Positions 24,442 to 31,076 of a DNA stretch of 31,076 nucleotides are shown in pieces. The position numbers were made by a program, and so were the translations under genes. Origin of the DNA: an uncultured Clostridium sp. (lineage in GTDB: Bacteria > Bacillota > Clostridia > Clostridiales > Clostridiaceae). Positions within the stretch are counted from its first letter, which is position 1. Each line of letters starts with the position of its first letter. The DNA lies in NCBI GenBank assembly GCA_937927335.1, contig CALBDU010000065.1:1-31076 (forward strand), in the 5' to 3' direction. Under the pieces are notes generated by a model. It was given only the letters and a program-made list of their open reading frames with translations. It did not search any database and was not told the origin of the DNA.

Positions 24442-25199
24442 CAAATATTTTAGAAGTTAAGAAAATTAATAAAAGCTTATTTATTAATGGTACCGAGAAA
24501 ATTCTGCTAAAAGATATCAATCTTATAATCCAGAAAGGTGAATTTATTTGTATAGCAGGTCCATCAGGATGTGGAAAAACAACCATTCTTGAACTGATTG
24601 CTGGCTTTCAGCAGCCTGATAATGGAATGGTTCTTCAAGAAAATAGAAAAATATCAAAACCTGAATCAAGCAGGATAATGATTTTCCAGGATTTCAATCA
24701 GCTTTTTCCGTGGAAAACAACATATGAAAACATTAAATTTCCCTTGAAAAAGCTTAGAAAAAACCTATCTGATCCAGAAATGGATGTGATGGTTGGAAAT
24801 GCACTAAAGATGGTTAAGCTGGGTGATTACGGAAGCTATTATCCTCACCAGCTGTCTGGCGGTATGAAACAAAGAGCTGCAATAGCAAGAGCATTGGTGC
24901 TGAACCCTGAAATTCTGTTGATGGATGAGCCTTTTGGAAGTCTGGATGCGCAAACAAGGTCTCAGCTTCAAATGCTTTTAGCAGATATTTGGGGAGAAAC
25001 AGGTGTTACTATAATATTTGTAACACATGATATACAGGAAGCCATCCTGCTGGCAGACAGAATAGTAATTATGGATAAAAATCCTGGCAGCATAAAGACT
25101 GTAATTAAAAATGACATTCCAAAGCCAAGAAACATTATGGGAAATGAGTGTATGGCTGTATATGGGAAAATACTAAATATGCTTAAAAATAATGAGTAA
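24438..25199 (+). CDS. ABC importer ATPase, SsuB/TauB-like (second importer)
   Basis: A 253-residue ABC ATPase: Walker A GPSGCGKTT (41-49), Q-loop MIFQDFNQLFPWKTTYEN, signature LSGGMKQR, Walker B ILLMDEPFGSLDAQTR and the switch histidine in FVTHDIQEAI. The start at 24438 overlaps the permease stop (ATGA), so the two are translationally coupled. It is the last gene of the six-gene operon and is followed by a strong terminator. Confidence 0.92.
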   Translation: MTNILEVKKINKSLFINGTEKILLKDINLIIQKGEFICIAGPSGCGKTTILELIAGFQQPDNGMVLQENRKISKPESSRIMIFQDFNQLFPWKTTYENIKFPLKKLRKNLSDPEMDVMVGNALKMVKLGDYGSYYPHQLSGGMKQRAAIARALVLNPEILLMDEPFGSLDAQTRSQLQMLLADIWGETGVTIIFVTHDIQEAILLADRIVIMDKNPGSIKTVIKNDIPKPRNIMGNECMAVYGKILNMLKNNE

Positions 25200-25201
25200 T
25201 T

Positions 25202-25247
25202 AAAATGCACCGGAAATATGGATTTATCTATATTTCCGGTGCATTTT
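25202..25247. terminator. Strong bidirectional terminator
   Basis: A perfect 17-bp stem (25202-25218 with 25231-25247, AAAATGCACCGGAAATA and its complement) that can extend by further pairs towards the loop. The arms end in AAAA/TTTT, so each strand carries its own U-run. It separates the second ABC operon (plus) from the GT-C gene (minus) that ends five bases later. Confidence 0.85.
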
Positions 25248-25251
25248 AAGC

Positions 25252-26808
25252 TTATTCTTTTACTTTATATATCTTAATGGTCCATGGCCTGGTATTTGTA
25301 TATTCCATTATTCTCATGGCATAAATGGGATCATTGAATTTATAAACCAACTCACAATTACTTTTCATAAATTCCTGCATATCCTTATAGTATAATGAAA
25401 TATTTCCATATAAGCCATTATAAACAGGTCTTGAATTATATATCATGTCCATTTCATCAGGATAAATAATATATTTTATTTTGTTTTTTCTTAAATAATC
25501 TGAGAAGCTCAGATTGTTTTCTTTTAAAAATACCAGGTTTCTATAGTCAAATAATTTACCATTATTAAAGTAAAATTCAGCGTTGAGATTAGCAAGTACA
25601 GTATCAGAGGGTTTGACAGCCATGGATATATTACTGAGATAGCTGTTATATCCATTATTGAGCCAAGGTCTTATATTGAGCCAGGAGTTATACGACAGCG
25701 ACGATAGGAAAACTGAAATTATAACTATTATTCCATTTTTTCTAAGATCTTTAATGAGAAAGATAAACAGACAATAGAAAAGAGGGAATGTCAGGATTAT
25801 GCTTGTCTGATTATATCTGCCTATAATAACTATAGCAAGGTTAATTGCTATGATGGAAAGAATAAAGGAAAGGGCAGCATCTCCAAATTCATCCCTTATA
25901 ATTATAAGCTTAATGATTGACAGTAGAATTATTAAAGCAAAAACATAAAATTGCAGCTTTATTACAGGTGTATAATAGGTTCCGCTTACACCATAAAAAA
26001 GTTTAACATAGAAATATTTAATTTCCTCCAGCTTTGAATTAAAAGAATCAGTTACACCGAATTGCTCTCCGTATTTTATATAGTCTTTGAAAAAGTTATG
26101 ATCAAAGCTTAGGCTTATTCCAATAAATAGTGCTGCAAAAAGTGAAACGATTAAGCAGAATACTAGTAAGTTTTTTATTTCAAGTTTCTTTTTTATTATA
26201 TTATAGAAGTAAATAAATACAAAAGGCATAAATATAACAAAACTGTTTGGGTGGATGCCTATGCTTAGACCAAGGATGACGCCAAGTATAATATCATGGC
26301 TTAAATCATGTGCTTTTAAGTTAAAACAAAAATAATAAAGGGATGCTGTGAAAATGAATAGTATGATAATCTCCTGCCTTGCAAAGTGTGAGGCGTATAT
26401 AAACTGTATGTCCATTGCAATAAGTGCGGAAGCTGTTAAGGCCAGAGACTTGGAGCCATATATAAATTTGTTGAAAAGGTAAAAAACAAATAAAAATAAT
26501 GTTCCAAAAAGCAAAGAGATAAATCTTACAGTAAAGATGTTATAGCCCATAAAATTTATAAAGATAATCTCCAGTGAATGGAAAAGTATTTTAAGTGCAT
26601 GGGGATTCCTCCCGTAAAGATCGAAAAAAGTTTCAGTAACTGAGAAATTCCCTGATTCCATTATGTTCCTGGATAGTCCGGCAAGCCAAGACTCATCTGA
26701 ATGTACAAAAGGAAAGCTGGTCAGGAAAAGCAGATTAATGAAGAAGAATATTGCACACATGATTATTGCTAGATAGTTATTTACAATAAATTTTTTAATA
26801 TTAATCAA
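25252..26808 (-). CDS. Membrane GT-C glycosyltransferase (ArnT/PMT, family 39-like)
   Basis: A 518-residue multi-span membrane protein of the GT-C superfamily. After the first span comes FPFVHSDESWLAGLSRNIM, with the acidic pair Asp38-Glu39 in the first outer loop, the catalytic position in ArnT and protein mannosyltransferases. Roughly ten further hydrophobic segments follow to about residue 390, and then a soluble C-terminal domain (about 400-518; SMAVKPSDTVLANLNAEFYF, KIKYIIYPDEMDM). Such enzymes use polyprenyl-phosphate sugars on the outer face of the membrane. That fits the GT2 gene at 20688, which would make such a donor. It is transcribed towards that operon and shares its terminator, so co-regulation is not implied. 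The acceptor is unknown. Confidence 0.8.
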   Translation of the reverse strand: MINIKKFIVNNYLAIIMCAIFFFINLLFLTSFPFVHSDESWLAGLSRNIMESGNFSVTETFFDLYGRNPHALKILFHSLEIIFINFMGYNIFTVRFISLLFGTLFLFVFYLFNKFIYGSKSLALTASALIAMDIQFIYASHFARQEIIILFIFTASLYYFCFNLKAHDLSHDIILGVILGLSIGIHPNSFVIFMPFVFIYFYNIIKKKLEIKNLLVFCLIVSLFAALFIGISLSFDHNFFKDYIKYGEQFGVTDSFNSKLEEIKYFYVKLFYGVSGTYYTPVIKLQFYVFALIILLSIIKLIIIRDEFGDAALSFILSIIAINLAIVIIGRYNQTSIILTFPLFYCLFIFLIKDLRKNGIIVIISVFLSSLSYNSWLNIRPWLNNGYNSYLSNISMAVKPSDTVLANLNAEFYFNNGKLFDYRNLVFLKENNLSFSDYLRKNKIKYIIYPDEMDMIYNSRPVYNGLYGNISLYYKDMQEFMKSNCELVYKFNDPIYAMRIMEYTNTRPWTIKIYKVKE

Positions 26809-27027
26809 TGTTTCACCTCGAATGCCTGTTTAAATTTAATTATAGCATAAGGGAAACTGATTTAAATATTTCAATTCATCTAATAATCAGATATTGCATT
26901 AAAAATGCTAATGACCCGGCCGTTGGATATTAAAGTATAATAAAAGTATATAATTGCAAATTTATTAACAATAACCTATTCCGAGTTATTATATCATAAG
27001 ACAAAAACATAAGAGCGGGAGGTAAAA

Positions 27028-27951
27028 ATGAAAAGATCATTTAAAATGCTTATAATCAGTTTTCTATTAATATTTTCAATTTCTTCTTTACTAGTTGGAT
27101 GCAGCACATACACTTCCGGTAGTAATACAGGAACTGAAATTCTTGAAGCAAATAATGCTATTAAATTTGCTGATGATAAGGATGTCGTATTTGTAGATAT
27201 GCAAAGCAGAGAGACATATGACAAAACTCATATGAATGGAGCAGTTAACATAGTCTTAGCAGATATCGTTGACAGTACAACAATTCCTAATATGCTTCCA
27301 GCAAAGGAAACAATTGAAAAAGTACTTGGAAACGCTGGTATTAAAAATGATATGACCATAATAGTATATGACGACAACAATAATATGGATGCCGCCAGAT
27401 TTTGGTGGACGATGAAAGTGTATGGGCACGAAAAGGTAAAGGTTGTTAGCGGTGGGATAAAAGCGCTAAAGGCAGCAGGTGCAAACCTTAATGCAGACAA
27501 GCCTGTTAAATTTGCAGAAACCTATACTGCTAAAGATGCTAATAAATCGATGATTGCAACTATGGAAGATGTTAGAAATCAGGTTAACAATCCAGATAAA
27601 AATGTTGTTCTTCTTGATACCAGAACACAGCAGGAGTATGATGCAGGAACCATACCAAGTTCCATACTTATTAATTATATTGACAATAATTATGCTGACG
27701 GAAGATATAAATCGATTCAGGATATTAAGATGATGTATCTTGATAAAAAGATAAAACCTGATAACACAGTAATAATGTATTGCAAAACTTCGGTTAGAGG
27801 GGCTGAAACTTATTTAGCACTTTACAATGCAGGCTTCAGAAATCTTAAGTTATACGATGGAGCATGGTCGCAGTGGTCGGCTGATTCCTCAAATCCAGTA
27901 CAAACACCATCAGGAAACGGTGTTAAACCAGGAAAGTCGGATAATTCATAA
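27028..27951 (+). CDS. Lipoprotein with tandem rhodanese domains (SseA/MST-like)
   Basis: A 307-residue exported sulfurtransferase. The signal peptide ends at lipobox LLVGC (Cys25). Two rhodanese domains follow. The first (about 40-150: VFVDMQSRETYDKTHMNGAV, then IIVYDDNNNMDAARFWWTMK) has aspartate 115 where the catalytic cysteine would be, as in the inactive N-domain of mercaptopyruvate/thiosulfate sulfurtransferases. The second (VLLDTRTQQEYDAGTIPSSI) has an active loop CKTSVRGAE with Cys252. So it has the architecture of SseA, but on the outer face of the membrane. GGGAGG lies six bases before the ATG. It precedes a second rhodanese lipoprotein by 162 bases, with a weak hairpin between. Confidence 0.9.
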   Translation: MKRSFKMLIISFLLIFSISSLLVGCSTYTSGSNTGTEILEANNAIKFADDKDVVFVDMQSRETYDKTHMNGAVNIVLADIVDSTTIPNMLPAKETIEKVLGNAGIKNDMTIIVYDDNNNMDAARFWWTMKVYGHEKVKVVSGGIKALKAAGANLNADKPVKFAETYTAKDANKSMIATMEDVRNQVNNPDKNVVLLDTRTQQEYDAGTIPSSILINYIDNNYADGRYKSIQDIKMMYLDKKIKPDNTVIMYCKTSVRGAETYLALYNAGFRNLKLYDGAWSQWSADSSNPVQTPSGNGVKPGKSDNS

Positions 27952-28113
27952 TGAAAAAGGCAGAAATAACCGCCTTTCTATTATAAATACTAGGTTTGTA
28001 GTAGTCACCATAAATAGTTCTAATACTGTATAATCATTTTGCTTAATAATTAACAAACACACTTTGTTATAATAAAAGTGAAATAAATAACATAATTAAG
28101 GGGGAAATCAAAA

Positions 28114-29037
28114 GTGAAAAAATTGAAAGTTTTATCTTTAATGATGGCAGCAGTTATGTCACTAGCACTTATGGGGTGTGCTGCATCAAAATCATCAACA
28201 GCGTCGTCAGTACCGGAACCTGTTAAAAATGCAGTAAATTCCTATTATGCAAATATGCCGGAGGATATCTATAAGATAGATCAGGTAAAATTTGTGGATG
28301 CTGTTAAAACAAATGACGGATCATTCATACTTGATATCAGACAGAAGGATGTATATGATAAAGGACATATAAAAGGAGCAGTTAACGCACCGTGGGGACC
28401 GGGTCTTGCTGATGTATTAGATAAGCTTCCTGCAGACAAAACCATCTATGTATATTGCTATACCGGACAAACAGCAGGACAAACAGTAGCTTTGCTAAAC
28501 ATGGCTGGATTCAAGGCGAAATCAGTTAATCTAGGATGGAATCTGGGAATTTCAAAGGTATCAGGAGTTGAAGCTGTAACTGAAACAACAACAAATGCTT
28601 TTCCTGCTGTACAGGCTGCTAAAATAGATACTGATGTTAAAGCAGCAATTCAAAAGTATTTCCAGGGTCTTGGCACAATATCGGATGCTAAATACAAGGA
28701 TTATAAAGTCAGTGAAGCTGATGCCAAAGCATTGCTTGATTCAGGAGACAAAAGCGTCGTGTTCTTATCAGTAAGAAGTGCTGCAGACTACACGAAGGGT
28801 CATATAAAGGGAGCAGTTAACATTCCTTTTGCTAAGGGAATGGAACAGAAATTCAGTTCACTTCCAAAGGATAAGAAGATAATAGTATACTGCTACACAG
28901 GACAAACTGCAGGACAGACAGTTGCAGGTTTGAGGCTTCTCGGATATGATGCAGTATCCTTGAACGGGGGAATCGGAACACCTGCTAACGCACCAAATGG
29001 ATGGGCCAATAAGGGATTCCAGCTGGTAACAGAATAG
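28114..29037 (+). CDS. Lipoprotein with two active-loop rhodanese domains
   Basis: A 307-residue lipoprotein, lipobox ALMGC (Cys22). It is a true internal duplication: each half has a DIRQKDVYDKGHIKGAVN- or SVRSAADYTKGHIKGAVN-like entry and the same active loop CYTGQTAGQTVA, with Cys115 and Cys260. Unlike its neighbour, both catalytic cysteines are present. The N-terminal DIR changes to SVR in the second domain, so the second may have altered substrate contacts. GTG start at 28114 after AAGGGGG. No thioredoxin-like or membrane domain is attached. It should act on sulfur compounds at the cell surface. The substrate is not shown. Confidence 0.9.
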   Translation: MKKLKVLSLMMAAVMSLALMGCAASKSSTASSVPEPVKNAVNSYYANMPEDIYKIDQVKFVDAVKTNDGSFILDIRQKDVYDKGHIKGAVNAPWGPGLADVLDKLPADKTIYVYCYTGQTAGQTVALLNMAGFKAKSVNLGWNLGISKVSGVEAVTETTTNAFPAVQAAKIDTDVKAAIQKYFQGLGTISDAKYKDYKVSEADAKALLDSGDKSVVFLSVRSAADYTKGHIKGAVNIPFAKGMEQKFSSLPKDKKIIVYCYTGQTAGQTVAGLRLLGYDAVSLNGGIGTPANAPNGWANKGFQLVTE

Positions 29038-29045
29038 TCATTACA

Positions 29046-29088
29046 AATGCTGTTGTATACGAGCCGCAAGGTGATATGCAGCAGCATT
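29046..29088 (+). terminator. Probable hairpin terminator before the rfb genes
   Basis: AATGCTGTTGTATA (29046-29059) pairs with TATGCAGCAGCATT (29075-29088) over 14 positions, two of them G-U, followed by CGTATTTATT. The U-run is weak, but the position, between the rhodanese gene and the sugar-nucleotide genes, suits a terminator. Confidence 0.5.
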
Positions 29089-29132
29089 CGTATTTATTGA
29101 AATATCTATGCTTAAATATTTGGGGGATTAAT

Positions 29133-30197
29133 ATGAAAACTTTTTTAGTCACAGGTGGGGCTGGGTTCATTGGTTCAAACTTTATAAATTATATGTTGGA
29201 AAAGCATTCAGATATTAAGCTTATAAATTTAGATAAGCTTACCTATGCAGGGAATTTGGAAAATCTAAAAAGTGTGGAAAAAAACTCAAATTATAGATTT
29301 GTGCAAGGAGATATCTGTGATGATAAACTTGTGGGGGAGCTGTTTAAAGAAAATCATATAGATATCGTGGTTAATTTTGCCGCAGAATCCCATGTGGACA
29401 GAAGTATTTTGGATCCTCAAATATTTATAAAGACCAATATCCAAGGTACAGCAGTGCTTCTAAATGCAGCAAAAAGTGCTTGGGTTACAGCAGATGGATT
29501 CAAAGATGGTGTGAAGTATCTTCAGGTTTCTACAGATGAGGTTTATGGTTCCCTAGGTGAAAACGGCCAGTTTTCAGAGGCCACACCCCTTGATCCCCAT
29601 AGCATTTACTCCGCCAGCAAGGCTGGTGCAGATTTGTTGGTGAAGGCTTATTATCACACATATAAAATGCCTGTATTTATTACACGCAGCTCCAACAATT
29701 ATGGATCATTCCAGTTTCCTGAGAAGCTTATTCCCCTAACTATAAATAATTGTCTAAATAAAAGATTAATTCCGGTATATGGAGATGGAATGAATATTCG
29801 GGATTGGCTTTATGTAAAGGATAACTGCAAGGCCATAGAAATGATACTCAATAAAGGAAGATTGGGTCAGATATATAATATAGGCGGACATAATGAAAGA
29901 ACCAATTTAAATATTGTAAAGACCGTAATAGCATATCTACATGATAATTTTGACCCCGAGATAGATGAAAATCTTATAGCCTATGTGGAAGACAGAAAAG
30001 GACATGACAGGCGCTATAGTGTTGATACAAGTAAGGTTACGGATGAGATAGGATGGCATCCTGAAACTATGCTCAACAATGGGATAAAAATGACCATCAA
30101 ATGGTATCTTGAAAACAAAGACTGGATGGATAATGCAGCTGGAAGTGAATATCAGAAATACTATGAAAATATGTACAAAATAAGCAGTAATATTTAA
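29133..30197 (+). CDS. rfbB: dTDP-glucose 4,6-dehydratase
   Basis: A 354-residue extended short-chain dehydrogenase that turns dTDP-glucose into dTDP-4-keto-6-deoxyglucose. It has the NAD loop VTGGAGFIGSNFINYM (residues 6-21), the substrate and catalytic triad region STDEVYGSLGE (Thr134-Asp-Glu136), Tyr159 and Lys163 in IYSASKAGA, and SSNNYGSFQFPEKLIPL. This matches RfbB/RmlB closely. The start at 29133 follows GGGGGA; an in-frame upstream start at 29076 lies inside the preceding hairpin. Its product is the substrate of the aminotransferase at 19543, or of RmlC/RmlD if those follow outside the window. rfbA follows 17 bases later. Confidence 0.94.
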   Translation: MKTFLVTGGAGFIGSNFINYMLEKHSDIKLINLDKLTYAGNLENLKSVEKNSNYRFVQGDICDDKLVGELFKENHIDIVVNFAAESHVDRSILDPQIFIKTNIQGTAVLLNAAKSAWVTADGFKDGVKYLQVSTDEVYGSLGENGQFSEATPLDPHSIYSASKAGADLLVKAYYHTYKMPVFITRSSNNYGSFQFPEKLIPLTINNCLNKRLIPVYGDGMNIRDWLYVKDNCKAIEMILNKGRLGQIYNIGGHNERTNLNIVKTVIAYLHDNFDPEIDENLIAYVEDRKGHDRRYSVDTSKVTDEIGWHPETMLNNGIKMTIKWYLENKDWMDNAAGSEYQKYYENMYKISSNI

Positions 30198-30214
30198 GGA
30201 GTGTCTATAAAAAT

Positions 30215-31066
30215 ATGAAAGGGATCATACTTGCCGGAGGTTCTGGTACAAGACTCTATCCAATGACTAAGGTAATTTCAAAACACATAATTCCTTTGTA
30301 TGATAAACCAATGATTTACTATCCACTGTCAGTGCTGATGCTTGCAGGTATAAGAGATATTTTGATAATTTCAACTCCTAGAGATTTAGGCGTTTTCAAG
30401 AAGCTTTTTGCTGATGGAAGGAAGCTTGGTATTAACATCAAATACGCAGTACAGAATAAACCCAGGGGAATTGCAGAAGCATTTATCATAGGTGAAACCT
30501 TTATAGGTTCTGACAATGCAGCACTGATTCTGGGTGATAACATCTTCTATGGGTATGGCTTTTCTGAAAGGCTGAAGGAATTCGCAGATATAAAAGAAGG
30601 GGCACTGATATTTGGATACCATGTGAGTAATCCAAGGGACTTTGGAGTGGTTGAATTTGATAAGGATTTAAACGTAGTGTCCATTGATGAAAAGCCTAAG
30701 CATCCTAAATCAAATTATGCTGTGCCCGGGCTTTACTTTTATGACAATAATGTTATAAGCATGGCAAAGGAGCTAAAACCATCTGCAAGAGGTGAACTGG
30801 AGATAACAGATATAAATACCAAGTATTTAAAAAAAGGCAAATTGAAGGTTGAAATACTTGGAAGGGGAATGGCTTGGCTTGATACCGGTACTCCATCAGG
30901 GTTGTTGAATGCCGCAAATTTTGTGGAAACAGTTCAGAAGAGACAGGGACTTTATATAGCATGTATAGAAGAAATAGCGTTCAGGCAGGGACTAATTAAT
31001 AAAAAGCAACTGGCTGATATTGCGGTCAAGTCCTTTTTTGTGTGTAAATTATTTGTTCGGCTATAG
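30215..31066 (+). CDS. rfbA: Glucose-1-phosphate thymidylyltransferase
   Basis: A 283-residue nucleotidyltransferase that makes dTDP-glucose. It has the signature LAGGSGTRLYPMTKVISKHI near the N-terminus, LILGDNIFYGYGF and SIDEKPKHPKSNYAVPGLYF, and ends in a tail rich in lysine and hydrophobic residues typical of RmlA, though the last 14 residues are diverged. GGAG lies ten bases before the ATG. The stop lies ten bases before the window end, so the gene is complete. It is the first committed step before rfbB and appears co-transcribed with it. Confidence 0.94.
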   Translation: MKGIILAGGSGTRLYPMTKVISKHIIPLYDKPMIYYPLSVLMLAGIRDILIISTPRDLGVFKKLFADGRKLGINIKYAVQNKPRGIAEAFIIGETFIGSDNAALILGDNIFYGYGFSERLKEFADIKEGALIFGYHVSNPRDFGVVEFDKDLNVVSIDEKPKHPKSNYAVPGLYFYDNNVISMAKELKPSARGELEITDINTKYLKKGKLKVEILGRGMAWLDTGTPSGLLNAANFVETVQKRQGLYIACIEEIAFRQGLINKKQLADIAVKSFFVCKLFVRL

Positions 31067-31076
31067 TTCCTATTTA

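Noticed and set aside
27955..27977. AAAGGC/GCCTTT hairpin after the first rhodanese lipoprotein as a full terminator
   Set aside because: Only six pairs and no real T-run; the two rhodanese genes may well be partly co-transcribed.
31020..31066. Frameshift at the 3' end of rfbA because the last residues look unusual
   Set aside because: Length (283) and the final RL align with family ends without a gap; simple divergence is enough.
1..31076. CRISPR array
   Set aside because: No regularly spaced direct repeats were seen; the only repeats are the two or three words near 1768-2135 and internal gene duplications.

Overview
The window is AT-rich and looks like an anaerobic, amino-acid-fermenting clostridial Firmicute. 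The main reasons are a selenocysteine-containing glycine reductase (grdE-grdB) behind a tandem glycine riboswitch, frequent TTG/GTG starts behind strong GGAGG ribosome binding sites, many short-linker lipoproteins, and no sign of aerobic respiration. The species cannot be named from the sequence alone.

Region 1 (1-2260): an orphan Phd/YefM-type antitoxin and a tyrosine recombinase on the minus strand, then about 900 bases without an intact gene. This stretch holds imperfect direct and inverted repeats (probably a decayed insertion element) and a plus-strand terminator with no gene in front of it. Region 2 (2226-5352): promoter, tandem glycine riboswitch with an overlapping terminator, grdE, and grdB with an in-frame UGA (Sec349) followed by a SECIS-like hairpin. 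The rest of the glycine reductase operon (grdA, grdC, grdD, thioredoxin genes) is not in the window. Region 3 (5559-6175): a small lipoprotein of unknown function. Region 4 (6192-9982): a MerR/AdhR-like regulator facing an operon for electrophile or aldehyde stress (iron-sulfur-flavoprotein-like reductase, truncated cupin, iron alcohol dehydrogenase, carboxymuconolactone-decarboxylase-like protein, flavodoxin). The promoter has the 19-bp spacer and centred inverted repeat expected of a MerR target. Region 5 (10143-10784): a DUF3841-like protein.

Region 6 (10921-19423) is a sulfur-handling island: a fused YeeE/YedE transporter, a CoA-disulfide/persulfide reductase with a rhodanese tail, a TauA-like ABC importer, a second YeeE/YedE split into two half-genes, a divergent LysR regulator and a TusA-type sulfur carrier. 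Two lipoproteins, each with two rhodanese domains (27028-29037), extend the theme to the outside of the membrane. A plausible reading is capture of sulfane sulfur, thiosulfate or sulfonate outside the cell, import, and reduction or relay by rhodanese/TusA/persulfide reductase. A selenium role for part of it cannot be excluded.

Region 7 (19543-26808 and 29133-31066) is surface glycan chemistry. A tightly overlapping six-gene operon joins a sugar-nucleotide aminotransferase, a polyprenyl-phosphate-type GT2 glycosyltransferase, an ATP-grasp ligase and a complete second TauA/SsuA-type ABC importer. A multi-membrane-span GT-C glycosyltransferase lies convergently next to it, and RfbB and RfbA sit at the right edge. 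Together RfbA, RfbB, aminotransferase, ATP-grasp, GT2 and GT-C would form a Gram-positive route resembling the ArnB/ArnC/ArnT logic: make a dTDP-4-amino sugar, perhaps acylate the amine, load it on a lipid carrier, flip it and transfer it at the cell surface. This is the most interesting candidate for an undescribed system here, and it is inference from gene content and order.
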